Shown here: piece by piece, positions 1-11,779 of the stretch
How the letters are laid out: every line of letters starts with the position of its first letter
Position numbering within the stretch: position 1 is the stretch's first letter
Origin: Adiantum capillus-veneris
Taxonomy: Eukaryota > Streptophyta > Polypodiopsida > Polypodiales > Pteridaceae
Direction: 5' to 3'
Assembly (NCBI GenBank): GCA_014529385.2
Contig: CM043961.1
Location: 10,232,978 to 10,296,977 of the forward strand
DNA: 64,000 nt
Translations under genes and position numbers: made by a program
Notes under the pieces: generated by a model
Told to the model about the DNA's origin: nothing
Database searches by the model: none
What the model saw: only the letters and a program-made list of their open reading frames with translations

Positions 1-1361
1 GGAATTAAGGGATTATAACTCAAGGAGCTTAATCTAAATTTAAACTAGGATTAAAAATTTTATCGAGAAGATTGACGTGGATAGCCCTAGCATAACATAG
101 AGATTTAAGTGTGAACTTGTCTTCATGTTTGGAAAAAGGCTGGTGCAGGTATTTACCTATGGGATACAACGGGGGATGTCCTTTTTAGCTAGGTCTGATA
201 ATCTTTGGTCTATACTTTGAGCTCGGGTTCATTCATTGCCCTAGCAATGGGATTGAATGGGAGTGTGTCCCGGCCGGGTGGATGTGAACCGTGGATGCGT
301 CTTGAAATTGGCCTAGTTCGGGTAGGCCTGATGTCGACGGGGAAAAGAAGGAAGGAAAGAGGATCCATGGAGGGATCATGATAAGGGAAGAGGATGTGAT
401 TCAATTAAGGAACTCTTCAAATTGTTTGGTAAAAAGGAACCTTGGAAAGGCTAGGAACCTAAATGGGCTATTCCGCAATTGTCCTCAGCAGCAGCCGGAC
501 TTTTGCTCTTCTTTTCGGGATTATTGATTTAAAAGGAATCTAAAGTAGATTATATTTTAATCCTTTCACACAAGATAAAGAAAGATAAGAATTGGAATTT
601 GTGTAAAGGCGCCCCCTCCACATGTGACGGAGGAGATAGGATACTCGAGTCCTAAGTCGAGGATAGGGATATGCCTGGAGAAGTATATGTGATTGCTTGA
701 AAGATAACTAGATAATTTTACTAATATTAAAGAAAAAAGGAAGTAAAAATATTTTATAAAGGAGAAGGTGGGAACGACATGATAAATGCACATTTGCAAG
801 GGTATGCAACAGTTTGCATGCTGCTTTCAAATGCTTGAAATGTATTCTTGGTTCGACATGATTGAAATATTGTTTTCTAGAATCATAGTATTACCTTGGG
901 AAGGTGTATTTATCAAACAGTTCAGTGGGTGAGCGAATTCCGGAGGGTTATTTGTTGGCCGAAAAGTTGAACCCAATTTTATGCTATCCTAAAAGTAAAG
1001 TCTATAGAAGGGGAAAGGGATTCTGATCTACGGAGCGGGAGAAAAACTTGGAATGAAGGGATTTGTGTAGATTATAATACACTCACCTTAGGGGAACGCA
1101 TTGACAGCTATGCTCGGTCATAACCGGAAAAAAGTGTCAATGACCTTGAATCAAGGGTGAATTAGAGAACTCCCACCAGTTGACCTGGAAGGTTGAGTTC
1201 CCAGTTAGTCTGATGACTTTGATTGGTAAGTTTGATCGGTAAGCAAAGGTTCTTCGGGGCTAAGGGATCCATATGAGAGAAAGTGAATGTTATCACCCCC
1301 TTGAGTTGGCATCGAAGAGTAGGAGGAGTCCTGTCTTGGTGTCGGTCTCAAGCGGGAGGGA
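1..1361. other. Unassigned sequence left of GypA
   Basis: No coding region that I recognise on either strand. The right end is purine-rich (AAGCGGGAGGGA at 1350-1361) directly before the TG that starts the GypA LTR. This resembles a polypurine tract, so the LTR could also be the 3' LTR of an earlier copy. A second possible LTR-like start (TGTTATCACCCCC) lies near 1290 behind another purine-rich stretch. Neither reading is proven; the segment may simply be the insertion target. Confidence 0.4.
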
Positions 1362-2290
1362 TGTTGGAGATCACGGTGTATCCATGTGGAGATGGTACAA
1401 TTTTTTGGAGTTCTCTTTGTAAAACACTTATTATTTTGACAAACCAGGAATATTGTAACTCTTATTTTCTTGGATAAACTCTGTAATTAATGAGCCGGGA
1501 CTACAAGCTTCCAGATTGTATCAACCTATCATTACCCAGCTTTGATAGAACTCCAGATTATTAGTTTTGACCACCCAAAAACCTTGGCTAAGGTATAAAA
1601 GCCAATTTTTGTAAGTTTTTTATAAGTTGTTGGATAAGAAATACACAGCGTGAGCTAACGGCGCTCACTCCTGTCCTTCTCCTACTTCCTACTCCCTCCC
1701 AGGTTGTCACATTGCAGTCGCGTTTGTTGCATTGCAACCGCAGGTAAGAGCTCTATGCATTGACATAAGCAGTTCACGTAATTTGTAGCTTTTGGCGTCG
1801 CCGATCCGTGGCCTAATTTCATAATAACTGGGAATTTACACTTTCCAATCAAAAACTAAGCATAGGCGGGGTATTGGGGCATCATTGCTAAGCTTTAGAT
1901 GCATTATGGATAAAAAAGGACTAGGTCAAAAATCCATTGCTATTAATAATCACGATTTTGAAACTCGACCTAAAGTGGGGTTTGAGACCATAAGCATGTG
2001 TGCTTAGGTCTTATAACTTGTCCTAGAAGTTTTGTTACGTTTGGATGTCATTTGATGCTGTAACGGATGTGAACTGGTTGCCAATGAGCGATTGCCTTTT
2101 GGTGATTTCAATCACTTGAGTGTAGCTTGAGTTAGATGCGAGTTGTTGGCTATTTTTCGAGAGATTGACAACCTCTTGTAGCCTCTATGCACTAGTCGAG
2201 TCAGCTTCGTCCCATGGATTGACAAATTAATCGTGGTTCTCACTAATACTGCAATAAAATAGGATGGTAAGGTTAGACATGCGTCCCACA
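1362..2290 (+). repeat. 5' LTR of GypA
   Basis: Starts with TGTTGG and ends with CCCACA, followed two bases later by the PBS. Its length (929 bp) matches the related LTRs of GypB (954 bp) and GypC (942 bp). A TATAAAAG box lies about 230 bp from the start in both GypA and GypC. The last 150 bp align by eye to the ends of those LTRs (shared GTAGCCTC-ATGCACTA and TCAGCT-CGTCCCA blocks). Confidence 0.8.
1594..1603 (+). promoter_or_regulatory. TATA box of the GypA LTR
   Basis: TATAAAAGCC, embedded in AAGGTATAAAAGCCAA, which is nearly identical to the GypC LTR at 47352 and similar on the minus strand in the GypB LTR at 18811-18818. This is the expected RNA polymerase II core promoter marking the U3/R boundary. 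Confidence 0.7.
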
Positions 2291-2292
2291 TT

Positions 2293-2313
2293 TGGCGCTA
2301 CCGCCGGGGATCG
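2293..2313 (+). other. Primer-binding site of GypA, tRNA-Asp-like
   Basis: TGGCGCTACCGCCGGGGAT matches the complement of the plant tRNA-Asp 3' end (TGGCGCCGTTGCCGGGGAT, known) at both ends, with four differences in the middle. It sits two bases after the LTR end, as expected for a PBS. Confidence 0.75.
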
Positions 2314-2350
2314 AAGAGAGTTAAAATAGGGAAAAACATGAGCGTCTTGT

Positions 2351-2387
2351 GAAGTTATCCTTTAACTTCCTCTAGGTTTGCCTAGAG
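2351..2387 (+). promoter_or_regulatory. Two adjacent leader stem-loops of GypA
   Basis: Bases 2351-2369 form GAAGTTA, a TCCTT loop and TAACTTC. Bases 2370-2387 form CTCTAGGTTTGCCTAGAG, a 7-bp stem with loop TTTG. The second has a counterpart in the GypB leader at the same distance from the PBS (about 57 bases), with one base pair exchanged. The position suits a packaging or dimerisation signal; that role is inference. Confidence 0.55.
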
Positions 2388-2860
2388 TTCAAAACTTTCT
2401 TTTAGAAACCGCATAGCTTAAGATTGTCGTCTTTTGCTGTGTAGAGGTAGCTTGTAAGTAATCATACTTGCTGAGTGCCTTTAGGATTGTAGGATTGTAG
2501 AAATAGATTAGGATTTTGAGAATGATTGGTAGACGAGACAAGTCTTAAGATCAATGCTCATAAAAACATAAAAGACAAGAAAATGAGTGTTTGTGGACAT
2601 TTTCCACAACCCCATTGCATGAGAATCTAGGAGTAGGGTAAGTAGGATCTGAGGTGGATTTCAAAACATTGCTCTCTCTGAAAGAATCAAGTGTGAGTTT
2701 TTATTGGAAGTTGCAAAATTTCAGGTCTACGGCTAGAAATAGCTCGAAAAGACTCGAAACCACTCAAGCCGACTGGAGAGTAAGCTTAAAAGTTGTCTGA
2801 ACCAGTTGGTAAGCTCAAAGATACTTCCAGGTAAAGATTTCAAGAGTTGGCCAAAACTCA

Positions 2861-3840
2861 GATTATTTACTTTTTCTTGACATTTTAGGCCAAATTAAGT
2901 TTTTACTTGATTCATAGGCTTAAAATAGCTCATGTAAAGACTGTCTTTGAAAAAATTGCAAAAAAGTGTTCATTTCAAGCCTGAAGTTAATGATCGTGAT
3001 TATTAACTTTCTGCTCTAAATTGACCAAGGTTCATACCATTGACTCATTGCATGCGTACAAATAACTTTTGTAAAGGTCCGAAAGATTTGGATCACCAAA
3101 TTGGCAAAAAACTGGGTAAAAACTAAAGTTTGTACTGACTCTTTGAATCTTGAGTGTAAATTGGAAAAAAATTGTCCAAATTTGTTGAAAATTGATTCAT
3201 AGGCTTATATTGATGTGATAAACATGTGTACATGCTCAGTTGACCAAAAAGATGCAAAAAGTTGTCAGTTGTAAATAATCGCGATTATTTACATCTACCC
3301 CATTTTTCAAAAATTTTGACCAAGTCAACAGTTTAACATGTTGTAATAAGCCCACAAACCAAATTTAGTAAGATTTGGATCACCGGATTGAAAATAATGA
3401 CCAAAGTTGCAAAGTTAGTCTGTAGACAGATAATTGATGACCATTTGACCAAAAATTGCCCAAACTTGATGAAACTTGGCTACTGACCTTAACTTGAGGT
3501 GCTTAACATATTTGTGTCAAAGTTGGGGCAAAAAGTTGCAAAAATATAGCTGGAGTAAATAATCATGATTATTACATCTGCTTCAAAACTTGAGAATTTT
3601 GCAAATGTGAGTATACCACAAGGTCAAGCATATCAAGTAGACCTCACAAATCAATTTTGGTGAAATTTGGATCCCAAAAGTGAGATCTAAGCCAGGCGGA
3701 CACAAAACAGTTGATAAACTTGATCAGATTTTGTCCAAACTTGTTGAAACTTGTCTAGGGACTTTAACAAGTTGTGTACTTGCCAAACCAATCAAAAAAG
3801 TGTAAAATACTGACAAAAGTAAATAATCGTGATTATTTAC
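2861..3840 (+). repeat. Palindrome array in the GypA leader (AT-rich class)
   Basis: Near-perfect 21-22-bp palindromes with the core TAAATAATCGCGATTATTTA lie at 2986-3007, 3271-3292 (perfect), 3555-3575 and 3819-3840, plus a half-site at 2861-2870. Spacing is 285, 284 and 264 bp. Between them the sequence is a diverged tandem repeat, so each roughly 280-bp unit carries one palindrome while the rest of the unit has drifted far more. Confidence 0.85.
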
Positions 3841-4248
3841 TACTGCACTACCAGAGACATCAATTTTGACTTTTGAACTTATACAGTGTTAGACCAACAT
3901 AATATAAAGCCACCGGGAAATTTTGGGTTCAATCGGATCAAAACTAGTACATGTTCACTTAGTTTCCAGGTTGCAGATTAAACCTTTGAGTTTTGCTAAA
4001 GTCGAATTTGAAAGTCAATTTTTGACTCCCATAGCTCGATTTGAAGTGATACACAGAGACCAATCATGAGAGTTAACAAAAACTCTACTGTCTTTGTAGA
4101 AGAATAGCTAACTTGATCAAATTTGTACAAGAATCAGGTTGCAGACGAGGAATCAGTGGCTTGACAGAAAGTTGCAATCGAATCAAGTGGAAATTGACGA
4201 GAAGTCAATTCAAAGGTGAGTACTCTATCTAGGGCTTCATAAGTCTAT

Positions 4249-6815
4249 ATGAACCTTAGATCTGGTCATGTACTAGGAAATCATGGCATACTTGGAGAAA
4301 CCTCCAGTAGAGTATCCACCGAAGAAAGCGTGAATCAAAGCAATTCCTTGCACACAATTCTTGAAGAAGTCTCAGACACTTTTTCAGACTCAACATCCGA
4401 AATGTCTTCTTACTCGACTCACTTGGAAACCGGAACAACAATGCGCTATAAGCATATACTCTCTTTTTACAAGACTAACCGACATGGAGCCCAGGTTTAA
4501 TTGGACCCTAACGAGGAGTATGCTATTCGCATTGATGACCATGGTATTGAGTTCAAAGAAGAGATTAGGGCAAACAAACAAGGAAAAATGTACATGGACA
4601 AAAACGGAACTCAGTATGTACAAGTTAAAAACCCTGATGTGGTAGACAAATGGGGGTTAGAAGTAAACACCATAATCCCGGATATGTCAGCAAAAGAAGG
4701 ACCACCAATTTCAAAATTTGAGGGATACGATCAAGTAGATTTGAAGCCTTTGAAATGGCTTAGTACAGATAATCCTAGGATCATGGTCTATTGTTGGGAA
4801 GATAGAAACATAAAAGATCTTTTGTGGACTTTGCATGCCAAACCACGACAACTAACGGCCATGAAGATCATTTATATCTTCAAGATCAAGGATAAGGGAT
4901 CAACAAACCTACCAACCTACCTGTTTAGGGATTGTTATAGCAACAACTTTGTTATGATGACTCCTAAGGAGGTAGAACACACCAAATACCAAGGGTATTC
5001 CATAAGGGATTGGATATTGAGACAAGGACCAGAAACAATTCCAAGAGATGAACACCGTGAGAGATCATCTGAGAGTAATGTAAAGAAACCAGAAACCACC
5101 TCATCACATAGAAAACCGGGTGACACTAAGGCCAGTCCAGGGCTATGAGTCACTATTTCCAACAGACTGGTTTAAAGGACTTGGAACAGGACCAACTGCC
5201 AGGAGACCGGGAGTTGAACCAAACAGATGCGTCAGACCAGCTGATTTTCAGAAATGGGTCAAAAAATACAGTGGATCAGGGGATCCATATGACCACTTAG
5301 CAATCTTTAAGCAAGTGCTAAGAGTAGAACATATATTCAATTTCCATACTCAATTCGAGGGGTTTGGAATGACATTAGAAGGAAAAGCATTGACATGGTT
5401 CCAAAACATTCCAGTAAGGTTAATCATGGAATTGAACACATTAGCTCAAGGATTTATAGCTGCTTGTTCCAAAACGGGGATCAAACATGATACGGTAGCT
5501 CAAATCTACAGCTTTAAACAGAAACATGGTGAGTCTGTTAGGGATTGTGTAACTTGAATGAAACAATACATTGCTAGATGCCCAGGGCTAGAGATACCTG
5601 CAGAAGAACGAGTTGTATCCTTGTTTCTAGAGGAACTGCTAAACAAAGAACTTCATGCTATACTTTATAGTAAAAAGCATACAACCTTAGAAGAGTGTGT
5701 GTCAGATGCTATTGACTTAGGAGACAATTGTGATATTTTCAACGCAGAAGATGTCTCTAAGGATAACCAAAGCGAGAAAATAACATCCACTAAACCAGCA
5801 CAAGTGGAAACAGTTGCTGCAACACCACTCTCAGCCATAGATGATATGCTCAAAAGGATGAACGTCATGATGAACAACATGCAAAAAGCAGCTTTGAGGG
5901 GACAAGGACAAGAAATACCTCAACAGGGACAACCAATTAGGCCACAAAAATGGTGTAAAATTGAGGGTAAATGGACCAACCATGAGACCCACGAGTGCTA
6001 CTTCAGACCAAAGTATGATGGGAATGTTCAGTACGTGCCCAGGAGGCCACAAGGACAACCCATGTACAGATATCAGCCTAATATGGCCCAAGCTCAAAGA
6101 CCACCAATGGGTATGGAAACACCTCAACCTGTGTTGGGACAAAAACCTCCATATCAAGGAAATAATGCAGTGCCTGTAAAGTACATGCACTCTAAAGGAG
6201 TCATAGATGAACAAGCATTAGTACCTGTTACACCCTATGCGGAGCCTAGTCCATCTACAGTAATGGTAGAAGGAGATCGGTATAATTCACATCCAACACC
6301 AATGGAAGAAACCGTGACTTATGCTGCACTATAGCTCGCACCAATGTATTATGTAGCTAATCAAGGTGTCAGACCTCCCATGGTAAGACCCATGATTAAG
6401 CCAAGAACAGGAAACTGTCATAACTGTGGTGCAGATGATCACTGGGAAAATGAATGTCCAGAGCCTGACAAAAACCTCAAACCAGTTGAAGCCTATTGCA
6501 TACAATGTTGCAAAAAGGGAGGACACTTTTCAGAAGATTGTCCTAAAAATCCTTTGAACAAGGGTAAAATGGTAGTAAACTTAGTCCAAGTGATACCTAG
6601 TAGCTCATTAGAGAGTGAACCGATTGATCCAATCAAGGTAATCACTAGAGCCCAGGACAAGAAAAAGAAACACAACTCCTATGATGATTCAAAAAATACA
6701 AAAGTTTCCTCTCAAAGAATCAAAAGGAGCAGAAGCAAAAGATATCAGATGAGAAAACAAAAACAACGGGTTGAAATCGAGGAGAAAGCAAAAAGCTATT
6801 CCAAGAAAAGTTGAA
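4249..6815 (+). pseudogene. gag region of GypA
   Basis: Starts at ATG 4249 (MNLRSGHVLG). The first part (to about 5.1 kb) is an N-terminal extension I cannot assign. A retrotransposon-gag core follows near 5.25-5.6 kb (ALTWFQNIP, KHGESVRDCV), then a Pro/Gln-rich stretch, then two CCHC-type zinc knuckles near 6415-6545 (CHNCGADDHWENEC, and a second around GGHFSEDC), and a Lys-rich end. Gag forms the particle and binds the RNA. GypC carries the same knuckle pair. Fossil, with several breaks. Confidence 0.8.
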
Positions 6816-7676
6816 GGAAACTGGAAGTGAAATCAAGGAAACAACCGTGAAATCTGGAGGATCCATTCTCGTTGATAAAATTTTTGAGCCTATTAATGCC
6901 GCATTGGAAGCCTACCAAGCAGGACTTAAAGCAGGCCAAAACATAGAAAACAAATGAAAAAACTATCCTTCTCCAGACATTGAAGCAGCTAAGATGGAAG
7001 CTTATCAAAATTTGGTAAGAATCACGGAAGAAATGCTAGAAAAACAAAAACCCAAGCTTGAAAGTATTACAAAACTTGAAGAGCTTGTGGTAAGAGACAC
7101 TAAAGAAAAATCTGATGTGGTGGCAGAACCCCACCTTGAAACAAAAGACCCAGAGCTTATAGTACCTGACAAAGAAGATGCCTTAGACCGAATTCCATTC
7201 TTTAGAGGAAAACTGGCCAGGACACTTATGGGAAAAAGTGAGAGAGATCAATGATGGGAGCCTAACTCTAAAGTCAGCTCCTATAGAGGAAGTCTGGTTA
7301 GATAACCTACCTTTTGATGTAAACATGGATGTACAATCCTTGTACGGGGATTGCGAATCTGAAGCTTTAGGAATGTCGAAATCATTGACCTTGAAAATTA
7401 CCCTCTTACTTGGGAGATAACGAAGATGAATCCATTGTGTGTAAGACCACTCAAGTAAAAAGAGTTGAACAGACCCTAGAAGTAGATAACATTCATTCAA
7501 TCATGTCTACACCCATCCAATGTACTCTTACCTTGGGAGAACTGTTAAAACTCACACCATACTTATGGAATGATCTACAGAAAACCCTAGAGAAGGTGGG
7601 GATAATGGGATTAATCTCGAAAAATTTAGAAAATTTGAAAAACGAAATGGACAACAAAGAGATTTGATATGTTCCC
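6816..7676 (+). pseudogene. gag-protease linker of GypA
   Basis: Charged, low-complexity coding sequence (AAYQNLVRITEEMLEKQKPK-like) with no domain I recognise. The same linker is visible in GypC at about 29.36-29.98 kb (EAYKNLMQIKQTMMEKHNPQ), and a relic of its end lies at 50113-50298, so it is a family feature and not random sequence. Confidence 0.6.
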
Positions 7677-7934
7677 ATGAACAAAGTCGGAGAATATTAC
7701 GAAGAGGAAGAAGAAAACACCACCCTCCCAATGAACTCTAATGACATTGAAACCATGACAATACTGGATAGTGGAGCTGGCATAGCCATAGCCACTAAAG
7801 CAGTATGGGAATCCTTGGGACAACCAGCCATTAGACAAACTCAAATGAAATTGCAATTGGCTGACGGACACATTGAGAGACCATTAGGGCTGCTTGACAA
7901 AGTGATAGTCAATTCCTTAGAAGGTTCGAGGTAA
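7677..7934 (+). pseudogene. Aspartic protease (retropepsin) of GypA
   Basis: Carries TILDSGAGIAIA, the D-S-G-A active-site signature of retropepsins, followed by LQLADGHIERPLG. It lies between gag and RT, the normal gypsy position. The enzyme would cut the polyprotein. The GypC copy keeps the downstream AIILGRPFM motif. Confidence 0.75.
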
Positions 7935-8499
7935 AAAAAAGAACATACGAGAGCTAGGCTACTCCTAAAAGGAGGGAAGGAAAAGTTTTTTGACTTTCCA
8001 AACCAGAAATCAAGAAGAAAAAAATGGTATAGACGAAAAAGAGACACCAGAATTGAGAAAACACGACCTATGCGATCAGTCTCCAGTAGAACACAATTCT
8101 TGATGTAGATAGATGCAAATGATTGTGTCAAGGAAAAAATCACTGGCAGATATCCTTCAAACAAAAATGCAGAAATGTCTCAAACATCGAGAAAAACAAG
8201 GAAGGGTACTCAAGCAAACCCACAGGATAAGAAACCACTCATGACCCGAGTCGAGCGGAAAAAGAAATATCAAGAGTTGAAAAAAGCTCTAAAGGAGATA
8301 TATACGACCAAAATGGAAACCATGGAAGAAGATGGTAAGGATGTAATGAGCGTTCCATCCCATTACAAAACGTATACTCTCCAAGATCAAAAAATCATAG
8401 TCGAACAACCTGTTAGGGAACTACGGAAACAAGGTGAGTCTTACGAACAGCCTGAAAATGCTAAAAGGATAGACTTGGTTGAATAAGGAGAAGAGCCTA

Positions 8500-9870
8500 G
8501 ACCTGCTTACATTGAAAATGACCTAATAGAAGAAGAAGAAGAGCTCTTGCTGAGCTTGTTAAAGGAATACCGAGATATCTTCGCTTGGTCTTACAAGGAT
8601 CTCAAGGGTGTTGATCCAGAAAATTCTCAACATACCATACCCATGAGAGATGATGCGAAACCAAGTAGACAAAGACCATACACGTATAATGAAACATTTG
8701 CCAGGGAGATAAAAGAAGAGATTAAAAAACTAAAGGAAGCCGAATTCATTTACAAAATTGAACACACAGATTGGGTGTCTCCAATTGTGGTAGTACCCAA
8801 GAAAAATGAAAAATTACGAGTGTGTGTTAATCTCAAAAAAGGAATGCAGCTAGCATTAGAGACAACTTTTCTCTTCCAATCACTGAGCATGTTTTAAAAC
8901 GAGTTGCAAGGAAAGAAGCTTACAGTTTCTTAGACGGATTTTCGGGATACAATCAACTTTTGGTTGACCCAAAAGATCAGCATAAAACTGCTTTTGCAAC
9001 AGAATGGGGTATATTTGCCTATCGGGTTCTGCCGTTTGGGTTAACTAATGCTCCAACCACATTTCAAAGGTTGATGAGCCATGCTTTTAAAGAATATCTT
9101 AGGAAATTCTTAGAAGTATATATGGATGATCTATGCGTACATTCATCAATCCGGGCTGATCATTTTGAACACCTCAAAAAGGTATTCAAAAAATATAGAC
9201 TTTATAGGATTTTCTTAAATCCTGAAAAGTGCACATTCATGGGTAGACAAGGAAAAATTATTGGACATATAATGTCTAAAAATGGCATAGCTACTGATAT
9301 TGAGAAGATTCATGTCATTGTTGATTTGCCTAGACCAACAACAGTCAAGGGGATACAAGCCTTCATGGGGCATTGTGGATATTACCGACGGTTCATCTAC
9401 ATGTACGCTATAATTGCAAAACCCATGTATAGCTTGATTACGCACTTTGAGTGGACCGAGGCATGTGAAGAATACTTCATGAAGCTTAAGCAAGCTCTCA
9501 CCTTAGCTCCAACATTGAAAGCACCAGATTGGAATGTAGATGCTTCCAATTTTGCTATCGGTTGTATACTAGCTCAACCAGGAGACGGGAAAATTGACGT
9601 TCCTATTTCTTATGGTAGCCAACAATTGAACATGGAGGAAAAGAATTACACCACTACCAAAAGGGAAGGATTAGGAATGATCTATGCCGTTAAAAAGTAC
9701 ATACATTACCTATAAGCCAACAAGTTTGTGTTCTTTGTGGACCACCAAGCTTTGTTGTATTTGGTCAACAAGCCATGCAGCACAGGAAGAATAGTGAGAT
9801 GGTTCATCATTCTTTTGGACTTGGATTTCACTGTGGTTGTCAAAAAGGGCACTACACATCAACGAGTAGA
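8500..9870 (+). pseudogene. Reverse transcriptase and RNase H of GypA
   Basis: RT motifs in order: DWVSPIVVVPKKNEKLRVCV, FAYRVLPFGLTNAPTTFQR, VYMDDLCVHS (the YMDD box) and FMGHCGYYRRFI. RNase H follows from about 9.53 kb with VDASNFAIGCILAQPG, the KNYTTTKREGL block, DHQALLYLVNKP and HQRVDHLSRI. RT and RNase H copy the RNA into DNA. Order and motifs are Ty3/gypsy. Confidence 0.85.
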
Positions 9871-9984
9871 TCATTTGTCAAGGATTGTTTCAGGAGAATC
9901 ACCTAAAGAGGTAGACGATGATCTACCAGATGTCTATTTGTTCTCCGTGGAGATGATACCTAGATGACCGGAAAACATTGTGTC

Positions 9985-10690
9985 ATTGATGACAATAGCC
10001 CAAGTGGATTCACAAATACCACTTCCTATTACGATCGGATTAATCAAGCAATCGGCTATGTATCAATTACTAGTTGGTAGGCTATACAAAAGAAATTGAG
10101 ACGGGATACTGCTTTTATGCATCAATCTTGAGAAAAAAGAACAGTACCTAGGTCAAGCACATGTTACCATAGTAGGACTTCAATTTGCGAAAGACCAAAC
10201 TATGCAACGAATCTTGATACTGGGAGTATTTTGGCCAACTATGAGGAGCGATGTTCGATCTTTTGTAAAGAATTGCCCTTAATGTCAAAAAACAAACACC
10301 CATACCTCATGTAACATTGTTTCAAATGTCACATGTTTCTAAGTGGAGTAACTATCTAGTTACTTACTTATCAAGCCGAACATTTCCTGAGGACATGAGT
10401 AAATGCCGTCAAAGAGAAATTGAAACTAAAGCAAGAGACCATGCTCTTATTAGGAACCAATTGTATCAAAGAGGTAAAGATCAACATTTGCGTCTTTGTG
10501 CAAATGAAGAAGAGTATATTCCGATTATAGAACAAGCACATGCTGGATTAGCTGGAGGTCCCTTTTCTAGTGAGACCACCGCAAGAGCAATCTTGATGGC
10601 ACACATATGGTGGCCAACACTTTTTGTAGATGCCAAAGAATATGTCCAAAGGTGTGATGCTTGTCAACGAGCAAAATGCCAACACGAGTA
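9985..10690 (+). pseudogene. Doubled integrase H2C2 module of GypA
   Basis: Two related zinc-binding modules in tandem. Copy 1 (about 10.15-10.29 kb) has QAHVTIVGLQF, GVFWPTMRSDV and FVKNCP. Copy 2 (about 10.53-10.68 kb) has EQAHAGLAGGPF, HIWWPTLFVDA and YVQRCDACQRAK. Each is preceded by a similar stretch (GRLYKRN in copy 1; NQLYQRGKD in copy 2), so the whole linker plus zinc finger looks duplicated. GypC has the same doublet. Confidence 0.65.
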
Positions 10691-10699
10691 GATAGCATG

Positions 10700-11700
10700 C
10701 CCTTAAGACCAATGATGGGGGCTAGACCTTTCGCAAAATGGGGTATAGATTTTGTTGGGCCAATACAACCACCTGCTTATAGAACCCAAGCTCAATATAT
10801 CATTGTAGCTACAGACTATTTGACCAAGTGGACTGAGGCTAAAGCAACTCAAAAGAATGATTCCAGAACCACTGCTGCATTCTTATATGAGTATGTATTC
10901 ATGAGATATGGATTGCCAATATAAATTGTCAGTGATCGGGAAACTCATTTCCTCAATGAGGTAATCAAGTATTTGCTTAATGAGTTTATGGTCATCCATA
11001 ACAAATCAGCTCCCTATCACCCACAAGCAAACGGACAAGCTGAGCATACGAATAAAATTCTTAGCTCGGTGCTGACTAAAGTGTTTAGTTCAAGAAGAAC
11101 AGGCTGGGAAATGAATCTCCATGCTGCTCTATGGGCTTATCGAGTTTCATTCAAAACAGCTTTAAATGCTACACATTTTAACCTTGTTTATGGTCTTGAT
11201 GCCATACTGCCAATAGAATTTCTATTGCCGACATTAAGGGTAGCAAGCAATCTTGAGTGGACTGGACATGAATTGTCAGAAAGACTTGAAGATTTGGAAG
11301 AACTAGATGAGCAAAGGCTGTAGCTCACATCTATGCACAAAAGCGAAAACAAAAACAGTTTTTTGATTCCCACTTAATCACAAAAATCTTCAAGAAAGGG
11401 GACTTAGTTTTAGTCTATTCCCTTAAGCAACACATTCCCAAGTTTAAGAAAAAGGGAAACGGACCGTTTATCATTGAAGATGTATCTCCAAGTGGAGCAG
11501 TAAAATTGTCCACCCTAGATGGTGAACCAATGGCTAATTGGATTAGTGGATGTCGTTTAAAGAAATACAAGTTGCCACTAGCCAATGAATTGCTAGAAAG
11601 AATACATGCAGCCAAGCAAAGGAAGATTAAACGACAGCAGGTTATTGATGAAGCCCAAGAGGAAGCTCGGCTTTGGGTACTCAAGCGGAAAGCTGCTCTC
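10700..11700 (+). pseudogene. Integrase core and C-terminal part of GypA
   Basis: The catalytic core shows KWGIDFVGPIQPP (first Asp), VSDRETHFLNE (second Asp) and YHPQANGQAEHTNK (Glu). A C-terminal section follows with FIIEDVSPSGAVKLSTLDGE and MANWISGCRLKKYKLP. Integrase joins the DNA copy to the chromosome. The C-terminal block is conserved in GypC at 35.5-35.8 kb. Confidence 0.82.
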
Positions 11701-11779
11701 AAGAATCAACAGATATCGATTCCCATCAACACTCTGGAAATAGATGACCGACAATGGGAATTACCAAAAGATGCAATTT

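Larger units (their letters stand above)
2314..4248 (+). other. 5' leader of GypA
   Basis: About 1.9 kb of AT-rich noncoding DNA between PBS and gag. It carries two adjacent stem-loops near the PBS and, from 2.86 to 3.84 kb, a diverged tandem array with one palindrome per unit. Recurring phrases mark the units, such as GATTTGGATCACC and TTGTCCAAACTTGTTGAAA. A splice-donor-like AAAGGTGAGTA lies just before gag at about 4212. Confidence 0.7.

Noticed and set aside
566-799. 77-codon minus-strand frame left of GypA
   Set aside because: Hydrophobic, low-complexity translation of AT-rich DNA with no family resemblance.
2861-3840. CRISPR-like array
   Set aside because: The repeats are palindromes within diverged ~280-bp tandem units in a plant retrotransposon leader. 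Spacing is far too long and there are no cas genes.
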